64,000 bases of DNA from Serratia proteamaculans_D (GTDB taxonomy: Bacteria; Pseudomonadota; Gammaproteobacteria; Enterobacterales; Enterobacteriaceae): the NCBI RefSeq assembly GCF_049959315.1, contig NZ_CP188201.1; one strand, given 5' to 3'. Under the pieces are notes generated by a model. That model had not been told where the DNA came from, did not search any database, and saw only the letters and a program-made list of their open reading frames with translations. This document shows positions 52,899 through 61,884 of this stretch, one piece after another. The translations under genes were made by a program, and so were the position numbers. The stretch's first letter is position 1, and each line of letters opens with the position of its first letter.

Positions 52899-54359
52899 TC
52901 AAAAACGCCAAAAAGCGCGTGAGCACAAAATCAGCATAGGGTAGATCTCAAGACGGCCCAGCAGCATGGCCGAGCACATCAGCCATTTGGCCGCATCGCT
53001 GAGCGTACCAAATCCGGCGGCGGTTTCACCGAATCCCAATCCCATATTATTGATACAGGCGGCGACGGTAGCGAAAGAAGTGACCAGGTCATAGCCCATC
53101 AGGTTCAGCAGCCAGACGAAGAAACAGCTGAAGAAGACATACAGAAAGAAGAAGCTCCAGACCGAACGCAATACGCGCTCCTGAATCGGCGCGTTGCCAA
53201 CCTTGATGGTGAAAATGGCATTGGGATGAACCAGTTGGTTAATCTCATGCCGGCTCTGCTTATACATGATCAGAAAACGCAGTGCCTTGATACCACCGCA
53301 GGTGGAACCGACACAACCGCCGAAAAAGCTCGCTGCCAACAGCAGCATAATGGTGTGCGAAGGCATTTTGGCATAGTCGGCGGTGGCCAGCCCATTGTCG
53401 GTCATCATTGAACTGGTGAGAAAAAAGCCGTGTACGAAGGAGTCTTTGGCACCGTACATGCCAGAGCGGTACAGCTCGAAGCAGACAATCGCCACGATAA
53501 TCGACAGTACCAGCAGGAAAAAGCGCAGTTCCGGGTTTCTGTAGAGCGGTTTCAGGCTGCGACGCCCCACGGCGACGAAATACAGGGTGAAGTTCACCGC
53601 CGCCAGAATAGAGAATATCCCGCCGACCATTTCTACCGCCGAACTATCGTAAAAGCCCAGGCTTTCATTACGGGTGGAAAACCCCCCGAGTGAAACGGTG
53701 GAGATCCCATGGCAGAGGGCATCAAACCAGGGCATGCCAGCAATGCGGAATGCCACCGTGCAGGCCAACCCCAGGCCGAGATAAATCAGCCACAGGTTTT
53801 TTGAGGTGTCGGCCAACCGCGGGGTCAGGCGTTCTTCTTTAAACGGGCCGGGCATTTCCGACTGATAAAGCTTGGCCCCCCCAATGCCGAGCAACGGCAG
53901 TACTGCAACGGCTAATACAATGACACCGAGGCCGCCGATAAAATTGAGCTGGGAGCGGTAGTAGAGGAAAGATTTGGGCAGACCGGAGACATCATTAAGC
54001 ACCGAAGCGCCAGTGGTGGTGATGCCGGAAACGCCTTCGAACATCGCGTCAGTCAGGCTGATGTTTAGCGTGTCGTCCATCCATAACGGCAGGGCACTGA
54101 CCATGGAAAACAGTAGCCAGAACAGCACAATGATCAGAAAACCGTCTTGCGTACGCAATTGTACCCTGGACTGACGGGTGCTAAACCAGCCCAAACCGCC
54201 GAGCGAACCGGCGATAACCAGCGTATAGAAGAAAGAAAAAACGCTTTTTTCTTTATACAACAACGCCACCAACAGGGGAGGGATCATGGACAGGCTGTAA
54301 AGGAAAACTAAAAAACTGCAAAGATGAATAACGACCAGGATCTGCTTATTCTTGACCAT
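52899..54359 (-). CDS. Trk potassium uptake protein, TrkH/TrkG type
   Basis: Ion-conducting membrane subunit of the Trk K+ uptake system. It has 486 residues from the ATG at 54359 (MVKNKQILVVIHLCSFLVFL); a further upstream ATG (54386) extends only 9 residues. Four pore loops with the selectivity-filter glycines are seen: SGITTTGAS, STVSLGGFS, MTDNGLATA and NNMGLGFGE. Housekeeping trkH is elsewhere (next to fadBA) in E. coli, so this is probably a second, TrkG-like copy. No TrkA-type regulatory gene lies nearby. Confidence 0.88.
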   Translation of the reverse strand: MVKNKQILVVIHLCSFLVFLYSLSMIPPLLVALLYKEKSVFSFFYTLVIAGSLGGLGWFSTRQSRVQLRTQDGFLIIVLFWLLFSMVSALPLWMDDTLNISLTDAMFEGVSGITTTGASVLNDVSGLPKSFLYYRSQLNFIGGLGVIVLAVAVLPLLGIGGAKLYQSEMPGPFKEERLTPRLADTSKNLWLIYLGLGLACTVAFRIAGMPWFDALCHGISTVSLGGFSTRNESLGFYDSSAVEMVGGIFSILAAVNFTLYFVAVGRRSLKPLYRNPELRFFLLVLSIIVAIVCFELYRSGMYGAKDSFVHGFFLTSSMMTDNGLATADYAKMPSHTIMLLLAASFFGGCVGSTCGGIKALRFLIMYKQSRHEINQLVHPNAIFTIKVGNAPIQERVLRSVWSFFFLYVFFSCFFVWLLNLMGYDLVTSFATVAACINNMGLGFGETAAGFGTLSDAAKWLMCSAMLLGRLEIYPMLILCSRAFWRF

Positions 54360-54496
54360 ACTTGCGCCCGAGTTGCCTGTCGGCAATGAGTCAATTTATT
54401 CTTTAAGTATATAAAGAATAAGGCAGACGATATAAAAAAGGCGTAAAAATTCATATCGTCTGCGAAGGTTGGCACGTTTTTTAACCTTGTTGGTGT

Positions 54497-54841
54497 TTAT
54501 TCCAACAGGTTGTTGACGGTGCGGCGCACGTATTGTGTCATCTGAGCCAGATCTTCGGGCGACACCGGCCCGCCGCCGGCACGGACTACCTGCTGTTCTA
54601 TCTGGGCAATTTCCTGCTCGACCTTATTGGCAATCTGTACCTTGACGATTTTATCCACCGACGAGAGCAGAACCTTCAGCACCACTTTCAATGCCACATT
54701 CTCACAGAACGAATCGTAGTGATGAAACGCAGGCGGCGTCACAGGAGGTTCGGGTGCGCGTGGGGCCAGAGCCTTGAAACTGTCTACATTTTCAATAATA
54801 AGATCCATGTCTCTTATTAGTTCATCAAAATCTTTAGACAC
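54497..54841 (-). CDS. Hypothetical protein, soluble and helical
   Basis: I do not recognise this protein. It has 115 residues if it starts at the GTG at 54841, where GAAGGGA lies about 9 nt upstream; the open frame extends to 54886 with a weaker context. It is predicted to be soluble: an acidic N-terminus (DFDELIRDMDLIIENVDSF), a Pro-rich linker (APRAPEPPVTPPAF), and two amphipathic helices (VALKVVLKVLLSSVDKIVKV and ANKVEQEIAQIEQQVV). It stands alone between trkH and wrbA with no partner gene; coding appears real from the consistent reading frame and composition. Confidence 0.65.
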   Translation of the reverse strand: MSKDFDELIRDMDLIIENVDSFKALAPRAPEPPVTPPAFHHYDSFCENVALKVVLKVLLSSVDKIVKVQIANKVEQEIAQIEQQVVRAGGGPVSPEDLAQMTQYVRRTVNNLLE

Positions 54842-55047
54842 TGACTTATTTCCCTTCGCTATGCGCAAAAACAGAACGCCCGTCATCAGGGCACAGGGCG
54901 GTGATTGACGGGCAGAACGAATTTCGACCGTGACGTTCAGGTAGTGAATGGCAGGCTGAGCGGCATTTTAACCTTGCTGCGGGTTGGCAACAAGATGGGG
55001 CCGAAGGAATCAACGACCCCGCAGTGCAGGTAACAGAAGGTTATCGC

Positions 55048-55647
55048 TTAACTTTTCAGCTTGGCGGTGATTTTCGCCACGTGTTCGCCCTGGTAACGGG
55101 CAATGGTCAATTCTTCCTGGCTTGGCTGGCGTGAGCCGTCCCCCCCGGCGATGGTGGTTGCGCCATAAGGCGTACCGCCGCGCGTTTGGGAGACGTCAAA
55201 CAGTTCCGGGGTGGCGTAACCGATCGGCACAATAATAAAGCCATGGTGCGCCAGGGTGGTCCAGGTGGAAGTAATGGTATGTTCCTGCCCGCCGCCGGTC
55301 CCGGTGGAAGAGAAAACGCTGCCCACTTTGCCGTACAGCGCGCCTGAAGCCCACAGGCCGCCGGTTTGATCGAGGAAGGTGCGCATTTGCCCGGCCATGT
55401 TGCCAAAGCGAGTTGGCGTGCCGAAGATAATGCCATCGTAATCGGCCAACTCCTGTGGGCTGGCCACCGGTGCTTTTTGATCCTGTTTGCCGCCGGCTTT
55501 GGCAAAGGCTTCTGCCGGAATGGTTTCCGGCACGCGTTTCAGGGTGACTTCAACGCCACTGACCCGGCGAGCGCCTTCCGCTACTGCTTCCGCCAGGGTT
55601 TCAATATGTCCGTACATTGAGTAATAAAGGACCAATATTTTCGCCAT
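55048..55647 (-). CDS. wrbA: NAD(P)H:quinone oxidoreductase WrbA
   Basis: FMN-dependent, two-electron quinone reductase that protects against quinone redox cycling. It has 199 residues in the flavodoxin fold: phosphate loop YSMYGHIETLAEA at the N-terminus, the isoalloxazine-contacting GTPTRFGNM, and SSTGTGGGQEHTI. In E. coli wrbA is also close to the rut operon; here three extra genes separate them. Confidence 0.97.
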   Translation of the reverse strand: MAKILVLYYSMYGHIETLAEAVAEGARRVSGVEVTLKRVPETIPAEAFAKAGGKQDQKAPVASPQELADYDGIIFGTPTRFGNMAGQMRTFLDQTGGLWASGALYGKVGSVFSSTGTGGGQEHTITSTWTTLAHHGFIIVPIGYATPELFDVSQTRGGTPYGATTIAGGDGSRQPSQEELTIARYQGEHVAKITAKLKS

Positions 55648-55776
55648 GTTTCATTCTCCGCTCTGGTGATTGAAAGAAATGCCCCCCTAAGCATAGAAGT
55701 GAATGCCGAACTTATCTTCGCGGTATTATTTTATTCCAGCCATCTCCAGTCGTGCGCAGGCCAGGCTGGCTACAGC

Positions 55777-56250
55777 TTATGGCATGCGCCTGAGTTTTTC
55801 TGCCAGGCGTTGTTGTTGCCAGCGACTGAAAACATCACGCAACAGCAGGGTACGTGTGGCACGCATCACCAGCGCGATGCTCATGCCGCCGATGGCCCAC
55901 AGTGACCACAGATATTGCGGATGGGTAAACCAGTTGATGGCAAACAGCATCAGGCCGATGCAGGCAAACCGTACCGCCATGCTCAACAGTTTGGTTTCCG
56001 CTTCTACCTGTCGGCGAATAGCCTGTTCTGCCTGATTGTTGTTGTCACTATTGTCCTGCTGCGCCGGCTGATAAAGATCGCCGATCTGTAGTCCCATGGC
56101 TGCGGCAATGGCAGTCAGGGTCTCTAGACTGGCTTGATCGCCATTTTCAATACGTTGAACCGTGCGGGTACTGAGGCCGGCAATGGTGGCCAATTGCTCT
56201 TGTGACCAGCCCTTTTCAAGTCGCAATTGCCTGATGCGGTAGGTTTGCAT
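55777..56250 (-). CDS. XRE-family regulator with two-helix membrane domain
   Basis: It has 157 residues from the ATG at 56250, with GGAG 6 nt upstream. The N-terminal helix-turn-helix (IRQLRLEKGWSQEQLATIAGLSTRTVQRIENG) is followed by a linker and a C-terminal 2TM domain (AVRFACIGLMLFAINW and LWSLWAIGGMSIALVM), so the regulator is probably tethered to the inner membrane. The 2TM domain suggests sensing at the membrane; the target is unknown. Confidence 0.85.
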   Translation of the reverse strand: MQTYRIRQLRLEKGWSQEQLATIAGLSTRTVQRIENGDQASLETLTAIAAAMGLQIGDLYQPAQQDNSDNNNQAEQAIRRQVEAETKLLSMAVRFACIGLMLFAINWFTHPQYLWSLWAIGGMSIALVMRATRTLLLRDVFSRWQQQRLAEKLRRMP

Positions 56251-56380
56251 GCTGTTCTCCAAAATGAACGTTCACTGAGCTCAAGTGTAGGGGCTGCCAC
56301 CCTCGGCCGCCACGACAGTAGCATGACATGGGGACGACAGCGGGGTGACAGCCCGCTGAAAATGCGGGCTGACGTGGCGA

Positions 56381-56956
56381 CTAGAAGGTGACGTTGCGGA
56401 TAAAACGTAATGGCAGCTCGCTGCGGTTGGCATAGGCATAGTGCTGATCGCTGTTGAACACCTGGGTTTGTCCGGCTTCCAGCGTCAGGGTTTGCTGTTC
56501 CAGTACCAGCGTCAGGCTACCGGCGATCACGTAGATAATTTCGCTCCAGCCTTCGGCATCCGGCACCGAGTCGTAGTGCTCGCCCGGCATTAGCGTCCAT
56601 TCCCAGAGTTCAACCCGCTGGCGTGCGGGCACGCTGGCGGCGAACAGCGCCTGACTTGCCGGTTGTACTCCCTGCCAGGCCAATTCACCTACCAAATGGC
56701 TGCCGCGCGCTTCGGGCGCCTGGATCAGATCGGTGAAGGCGATATTCAGGGCGTCGGCCAGCTTGTCCAGCACCGCCAAACTAACGTTACGGTCACCGGC
56801 CTCAATACCGGCCAGCATGCGGCGGCTGACGTCGGATTTTTCTGCCAACGCCACCTGGCTAAGCCCCGCCTGCTGGCGATAACCGCGCAGGTTGCTGCTC
56901 AGGTATTGCAGTACCTTGGGAGCTTCATGTTTACCGTTGTTCACTGTATTGCCCAT
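56381..56956 (-). CDS. XRE-family regulator with cupin domain
   Basis: It has 191 residues. Helix-turn-helix at about 20-75 (LRGYRQQAGLSQVALAEKSDVSRRMLAGIE), then a cupin-2 domain (about 105-185; ELWEWTLMPGEHYDSVPDAEGWSEIIYV), which in this class usually senses a small ligand. It is divergent from the EamA exporter gene with only 67 bp between starts, a typical regulator-target arrangement, so it likely controls that gene and itself. Confidence 0.88.
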   Translation of the reverse strand: MGNTVNNGKHEAPKVLQYLSSNLRGYRQQAGLSQVALAEKSDVSRRMLAGIEAGDRNVSLAVLDKLADALNIAFTDLIQAPEARGSHLVGELAWQGVQPASQALFAASVPARQRVELWEWTLMPGEHYDSVPDAEGWSEIIYVIAGSLTLVLEQQTLTLEAGQTQVFNSDQHYAYANRSELPLRFIRNVTF

Positions 56957-57023
56957 CCGCAGGCTTTACCTCATACTGGCAGGATCTGTGCATTATATTG
57001 CACCCAGCAGGAAGGGCAAGCCG

Positions 57024-57941
57024 GTGTCCGCAGTAAAAAAATCCTTTATTTCCACGTACATTCCCAAGATAAAGCGACAGGAAGCGGTGCTGATTTTCAT
57101 CACCATGATCTGGGGCGGCACCTTTTTGGCGGTGCATCTTGCCATGCAGGTCAGCGGGCCGTTCTTTTTCGTTGGCTTGCGTTTTGCCGCGGCCACGCTG
57201 GTACTGGTGTTGTTTTCGCTGCGCAGTTTGCGCGGGCTGACCTGGTATGAGCTGAAAGCGGGCGTGTTTATCGGCGTTGCCATTATGTTCGGCTACGGTC
57301 TGCAAACCGTGGGGCTACAAACCATCAGCAGCAGTCAGTCGGCGTTTATCACCGCCATGTATGTGCCTATGGTGCCGCTGCTGCAGTGGTTGGTATTGGG
57401 GCGTTTTCCCGGTGTGATGGCCTGGGTCGGTGTGTTACTGGCCTTCACCGGCCTGATGCTGCTGGCAGCGCCGAGCAGCAGCGATATGACGCTCAGCCTG
57501 GGTGAAATACTGACGCTGATTGGTACCTTGGGCATGGCCGCCGAGATCATTTTGATTGGTGCCTATGCGGGCAAGGTCAATGTCAAGCGGGTGACGGTGG
57601 TGCAATTGGCTACCGCCTCAGTGGCCTCATTCCTGATGATGGTACCGACCGGTGAGTCGGTACCGCCGTATAGCAGCTACTTATTGTACAGCGCGATGGG
57701 TCTGGGGCTCGCCAGTGCCATTATTCAAGTGACGATGAATTGGGCACAGCGCAGCGTTTCGCCAACGCGTGCCACGGTCATCTATGCCGGGGAGCCGGTT
57801 TGGGCCGGGTTGGTCGGGCGTATTGCCGGAGAGCGTTTGCCCGGTGTCGCCCTGTTGGGATGCGCACTGATCGTGTTGGGGGTGCTGGTTAGCGAACTGC
57901 GTATTCGCCGCAAAGAGAAAGCGGCGGCGCTGGCCGAATAA
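57024..57941 (+). CDS. EamA/DMT-family transporter
   Basis: It has 305 residues with about ten membrane helices and two EamA repeats (first IFITMIWGGTFLAVHLAM, second ATVIYAGEPVWAGLVGRIAGE). I chose the GTG at 57024 because AGGAAGG lies 8 nt upstream; the frame upstream of it overlaps the divergent regulator gene. Family members export metabolites or amino acids; no substrate can be assigned. Convergent with rutG with 16 bp between stops. Confidence 0.9.
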   Translation: MSAVKKSFISTYIPKIKRQEAVLIFITMIWGGTFLAVHLAMQVSGPFFFVGLRFAAATLVLVLFSLRSLRGLTWYELKAGVFIGVAIMFGYGLQTVGLQTISSSQSAFITAMYVPMVPLLQWLVLGRFPGVMAWVGVLLAFTGLMLLAAPSSSDMTLSLGEILTLIGTLGMAAEIILIGAYAGKVNVKRVTVVQLATASVASFLMMVPTGESVPPYSSYLLYSAMGLGLASAIIQVTMNWAQRSVSPTRATVIYAGEPVWAGLVGRIAGERLPGVALLGCALIVLGVLVSELRIRRKEKAAALAE

Positions 57942-57957
57942 GACCAGCGCCGATTAA

Positions 57958-59277
57958 TTAACGTACGGCACTGTCTGCCAGCGGCAGCGCTTTACGCTTG
58001 CGCAGCAGGGCATTAAGAATAATGGCACCGAAAGTGGCGGTACCTATCCCGCCCATGGTGAAGTTGCCAATAGTCAGTGCAAAATCGCCCGCACCCAGTA
58101 CCAGCGTGACGGCAACCATAATCAGGTTGCCGTTATCGCCCAGGTCTACTTTGTTTTGCACCCAGATACGCGCACCGGCGACGGCGATCAGACCGAACAC
58201 TACCACCGAGGCGCCGCCCAAAACCGGGCCGGGAATAGTGTGGATCAGCGCGCCGAACTTCGGTGAAAACCCCAGCACAATCGCAACCAACGCCGCTGCG
58301 ACAAACACCAGCGTAGAGTAAATTTTGGTCACCGACATTACGCCGATATTCTCGGCATAGGTGGTCACCCCGGTACCGCCCACCGAACCCGAGAGCATGG
58401 TCGCCAGCCCGTCGCCGACGAAGGCGCGGCCGATATAAGGGTCGAGATTGCGGCCGGTCATGCCCGCCACCGCTTTGACATGCCCGAGGTTTTCCGCCAC
58501 CAGGATGATCGCCACCGGGGCAATCAGCAACATGGCATGCAGGTTAAACACCGGTGTGGTGAACTGGGGCAGGCCGAACCAGGCTGCCTGGCTCAGTGCG
58601 CTGTAATCCACCGGTTTGCCAAGCCCAAAGCCGTTGGTGGCTATTACGTAAATTAAATAGGCGGCGATCAATCCCATCAGGATCAACAGTCGCTGCATCA
58701 GTCCGCGGGTGAAGACCGCGACCGAGCCAATACACAAAATAGTGGTCACCGCCATCCAACTGTCAAAGTTGGACGCTGAAACGCTGCGCACCGCGATAGG
58801 TGCCAGGTTAAGGCCGATCGCCATCACCACCGCACCGGTCACCACCGGCGGCATCAGACGTTCGATCCAGCGGGTCCCCACGCTCATCACCACCAGGCCG
58901 ATCAGCAGATACACCAGGCCGCAGGCGATTATACCGCCAAGCGCCAGCGCAATATTCGGGTTAGCGCCCTGGCCACCGTAGCCGGTCAGCGTGATAACCA
59001 GCCCGACAAACGCCGCGCTGGAACCGAGATAGCTGGGTACCCGGCCGCCAACCACCAGGAAAAACAGCAGCGTGCCGATGCCGGACATCAGAATCGCCAG
59101 GTTGGCGTCAAAACCCATCAGCAGCGGCATCAAAACCGTGGCACCAAACATCGCCACCGCATGTTGCAACCCCATCACCAGCGTTTGCGCCAGCGAAAGC
59201 CGTTCATCGGGCGCGACAATCGAACCGTCCAGACTGCCTTGTTTCATGCGCCATTGGGGAAACCAGGTATTCGCCAT
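57958..59277 (-). CDS. rutG: Pyrimidine permease RutG
   Basis: Nucleobase:cation symporter (NCS2) for uracil/thymine uptake. It has 439 residues from the ATG at 59277 (MANTWFPQWRMKQ), preceded by GGAGATAACG; the upstream TTG is rejected for that reason. Substrate-binding regions SSAAFVGLVITLTG (TM3), VAENLGHVKAVAGMTGR (TM8) and SGSVGGTGVTTYAENIGVM (TM10) are intact. Last gene of the rut operon. Confidence 0.95.
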   Translation of the reverse strand: MANTWFPQWRMKQGSLDGSIVAPDERLSLAQTLVMGLQHAVAMFGATVLMPLLMGFDANLAILMSGIGTLLFFLVVGGRVPSYLGSSAAFVGLVITLTGYGGQGANPNIALALGGIIACGLVYLLIGLVVMSVGTRWIERLMPPVVTGAVVMAIGLNLAPIAVRSVSASNFDSWMAVTTILCIGSVAVFTRGLMQRLLILMGLIAAYLIYVIATNGFGLGKPVDYSALSQAAWFGLPQFTTPVFNLHAMLLIAPVAIILVAENLGHVKAVAGMTGRNLDPYIGRAFVGDGLATMLSGSVGGTGVTTYAENIGVMSVTKIYSTLVFVAAALVAIVLGFSPKFGALIHTIPGPVLGGASVVVFGLIAVAGARIWVQNKVDLGDNGNLIMVAVTLVLGAGDFALTIGNFTMGGIGTATFGAIILNALLRKRKALPLADSAVR

Positions 59278-59333
59278 CGTTATCTCCAAAATTTCAGGGT
59301 GCAGGTGAATGTGCTTGAGCGGTTATGCGCCGG

Positions 59334-59861
59334 TCATTGTTTCAACAGCGAGTGGTAGCGCCGGTCGAAATAGGCCAGGCCGTGGCTGTCGTCATTACGC
59401 GTCAGTGCCACCGCCTGGCAGAACAAAATGTCATGGGTGCCGACGCTGACAATCTGGCTGATCTGGCAGTCGAACGAAACCACCGCACCGTGCAGGATGG
59501 GGGATCCGGTCGCCAGCGTAGACCAGCGAGCCGCGGAGAACCGCAGGTCCATCGGGGTTTTACCGCCGAACAGATTCGACAGCGACTCGTGTTCCGCGGC
59601 CAGCGTATTGACGCACAGCGTCTGGTTTTGTTTGAACACCGAATAGACCGATGCGGAGCGGTTCAGGCACACCAACAAGGTTGGCGGCGTGTCGGTGACG
59701 CTGCAGACGGCCGATGCGGTAAAACCGGCTCGACCGGCGGGGCCATCGGTGGTGATGATATTGACTGCCGATCCCAGGCGCGCCATGGCGTCGCGGAAGT
59801 CCTGTTTTTCTACATACGGCGACTGTAGTGGTGTATCGGCAAGCAGCGTTTGGCTTTGCAT
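59334..59861 (-). CDS. rutF: FMN reductase RutF
   Basis: Supplies reduced FMN to the RutA monooxygenase. It has 175 residues with the split-barrel flavin reductase fold (AMARLGSAVNIITTDGPAGRAGFTASAVCSVTDTPP). It starts only 13 bp after the rutD stop; in E. coli rutE lies between these two genes and here it is absent. Confidence 0.95.
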   Translation of the reverse strand: MQSQTLLADTPLQSPYVEKQDFRDAMARLGSAVNIITTDGPAGRAGFTASAVCSVTDTPPTLLVCLNRSASVYSVFKQNQTLCVNTLAAEHESLSNLFGGKTPMDLRFSAARWSTLATGSPILHGAVVSFDCQISQIVSVGTHDILFCQAVALTRNDDSHGLAYFDRRYHSLLKQ

Positions 59862-59874
59862 ATGAGTCTCCGGG

Positions 59875-60678
59875 CTAGGGTTGCAGGTGGGGTTGGCCGT
59901 TGGGCGTTTTCAACAGCCAGCCCAGCAGGATGCGGTTAAAGCGCTCGGTGTCGGTCACGCTCATGGCATGCCCCCCGTAGGCCATCTCGGCCAGTTCGCC
60001 GTTTGGCAGGCTGGCCGCCAATTGATGCGAGCAGTGATAGGGCACCAGCAAATCGTCGCGGGAGCACAGCGCCAGAGTTGGCGTGGTAATGTCTGCCAGG
60101 TGTGGGCGAAAATCGGTGTTCATCAGCGCAGTCAGACGGCGCAGCAGGTTTTCGGTGCCCTGAAAATGTGCGGTCTGGTGCTGCAACTCTTCATCCAGCA
60201 GGGCGTGATGCTGCGACAGCCAGTCGGCGGGGAACAGGAACAGCGGCTGGGCGCGCACATAGGCTTCCACGCCGCTGTTGAGCAGCAGGTCCTGACGTAC
60301 TTTAAAGCAGCGCTGGGTCTGGCTGTCCAACGTCGGCCAGCCGTTGACCACCACCAGTTTTTCGACCAGTTGCGGATGGGTGAGCGCCAGTTGCAGGCCA
60401 ATCATCCCGCCGAGTGCATGGCCGACGAAGTAGCAGCGTTCTACATTAAGTGAGCGCAGCAACTGCGCCACCTCATCGGCCATATCGGCCATGCTGTAGC
60501 CGTGCGGTACGCTGCCTTTGCTGTGTGCGGTACCGAAGTGATCGTAAACCACCACCCGGAAATACTCACACAGTGCGTTAATCTGCGGTTGCCAAAAACT
60601 GCCTGCGCCACCCAGCCCGGCAGACAGCACCAGTGTGGGTGCCAGCGGCGTGTCTTTTCCCAAAATCTCAAAATACAT
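59875..60678 (-). CDS. rutD: Alpha/beta hydrolase-fold protein RutD
   Basis: Acts late in the Rut pathway; recent work on E. coli attributes carbamate hydrolysis to it. It has 267 residues in the alpha/beta hydrolase fold. The nucleophile elbow reads GHALGG, with Ala where a catalytic Ser is usual; by recall the same Ala occurs in E. coli RutD, so this is a family feature rather than damage. The terminal His (GGHAMSVTD) is present. It lies 24 bp after rutC. Confidence 0.93.
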   Translation of the reverse strand: MYFEILGKDTPLAPTLVLSAGLGGAGSFWQPQINALCEYFRVVVYDHFGTAHSKGSVPHGYSMADMADEVAQLLRSLNVERCYFVGHALGGMIGLQLALTHPQLVEKLVVVNGWPTLDSQTQRCFKVRQDLLLNSGVEAYVRAQPLFLFPADWLSQHHALLDEELQHQTAHFQGTENLLRRLTALMNTDFRPHLADITTPTLALCSRDDLLVPYHCSHQLAASLPNGELAEMAYGGHAMSVTDTERFNRILLGWLLKTPNGQPHLQP

Positions 60679-60702
60679 GCTCAGTCCTCAGCGGATAATG
60701 AC

Positions 60703-61089
60703 TCAGCGGCCCAGATGGGCCACGGTGGCAATTTCAATCAGGGCGTCCGGCTTTACCAATCCGCACTGAATGCAGTAGCGCGCCGGTTTGTCGCCGGGGA
60801 AATACTCGGCATACACCTGATTGATGGCGGCATAGTTTTGCCAGTCGGTGAGGAATATCGAGTTAAAGGTCACGTCGTCCATGCTGCCGCCGGCGGTTTC
60901 AATCACGCTTTTGATGGTCTCCAGCACGTGACGGGTTTGCGCTGCCGCGTCACCGACGTGCACCACGTTATTGTTTTTATCGAATGCCAGCGTGCCCGAG
61001 ACGTAAACCACGCCGTCGGCCAGGGTGCCGGGCACGAAAGGGGCCAGCGGTTTGCCGGTGCCCGGCGGGGTAATAATGGTTTTTGGCAT
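60703..61089 (-). CDS. rutC: RidA-family aminoacrylate deaminase RutC
   Basis: Promotes conversion of 3-aminoacrylate to malonic semialdehyde. It has 128 residues as in E. coli; the RidA fold active-site Arg is in KPARYCIQCGL, and VYVSGTLAFDKNNNVVHVGD is conserved. It lies 48 bp after rutB. Confidence 0.95.
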   Translation of the reverse strand: MPKTIITPPGTGKPLAPFVPGTLADGVVYVSGTLAFDKNNNVVHVGDAAAQTRHVLETIKSVIETAGGSMDDVTFNSIFLTDWQNYAAINQVYAEYFPGDKPARYCIQCGLVKPDALIEIATVAHLGR

Positions 61090-61137
61090 AGTGGCGCTCC
61101 TGGTGAAAATTTAATTTTGGTTAAAGGCGAGCAAAAC

Positions 61138-61884
61138 TCATGCCGTCTGGCTGAGCGGGGCGGCGAGCACATCACAGAAACTGTCGACATCCGACACCCA
61201 ACCAAAGAAGGTTTCGATGTTGTACAGCGCCGCCTGCTGGGCGAACGGCGGCCCGGCCTGGTGGGTGGCGTCGGCCAGCACGATGCCGAAATACTCGAGG
61301 AAAAAGCCGTCGCGCAGCGTGGATTCCACACAGACGTTGGTGGCAATGCCGGTAAACACCAGATGATGAATGCCGTAAGAGCGCAGCAGGCTGTCGAGTT
61401 GGGTGTTGAAGAAGCCGCTGTAGCGCGGTTTCGGGATCAGAATGTCGCCGGGCTGAGGTTGCAGTTCATCCACCAGATCGTAATCCCAGTCGCCCTTGGC
61501 CAGCAGCTTGCCCATCAGTTCCGGGCGTTTACGCATGGTTTTCAGCGCGTTGGATTTATGCCAGTTGGGAGAACCCTGACCACCGGCTTCGACGTACTGG
61601 TTGTCCCAGCCATTTTGGAAAAAGATCACCTTGATACCGGCGGCACGGGCAGCGCTGATGGCACGTTTGATGTTGGCGATCACCGGGGCGGTGGTCGTGA
61701 CATCGAAACCGGCCAGATCCAGATAGCCGCCCTGCGAGGCGTAGGCATTTTGCATATCCACCACAATCAGCGCGGTTTCCTGCGGCGCAAAGGCGATAGC
61801 CTCCGGCCGGGCGGGCAGGGTGAGGGTAACCCCGACCTGCGGTGACTGGCGGCGTACGACCGGTTGGTTTTCAACAATTTTCAT
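61138..61884 (-). CDS. rutB: Peroxyureidoacrylate/ureidoacrylate amidohydrolase RutB
   Basis: Isochorismatase-like cysteine hydrolase that releases carbamate and aminoacrylate. It has 248 residues from the ATG at 61884 (MKIVENQPVVRRQSPQ), slightly longer at the N-terminus than E. coli RutB. Catalytic Asp in VVDMQNAYASQGG and Cys in GIATNVCVEST are present. Its ATG overlaps the rutA stop by one base (TAATG). Confidence 0.95.
   Translation of the reverse strand: MKIVENQPVVRRQSPQVGVTLTLPARPEAIAFAPQETALIVVDMQNAYASQGGYLDLAGFDVTTTAPVIANIKRAISAARAAGIKVIFFQNGWDNQYVEAGGQGSPNWHKSNALKTMRKRPELMGKLLAKGDWDYDLVDELQPQPGDILIPKPRYSGFFNTQLDSLLRSYGIHHLVFTGIATNVCVESTLRDGFFLEYFGIVLADATHQAGPPFAQQAALYNIETFFGWVSDVDSFCDVLAAPLSQTA

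Noticed and set aside
60502..61845. 447-codon plus-strand open frame across rutDCB
   Set aside because: It is antisense to three conserved rut genes and its composition (Gly/His/Gln rich) is typical of a shadow frame.
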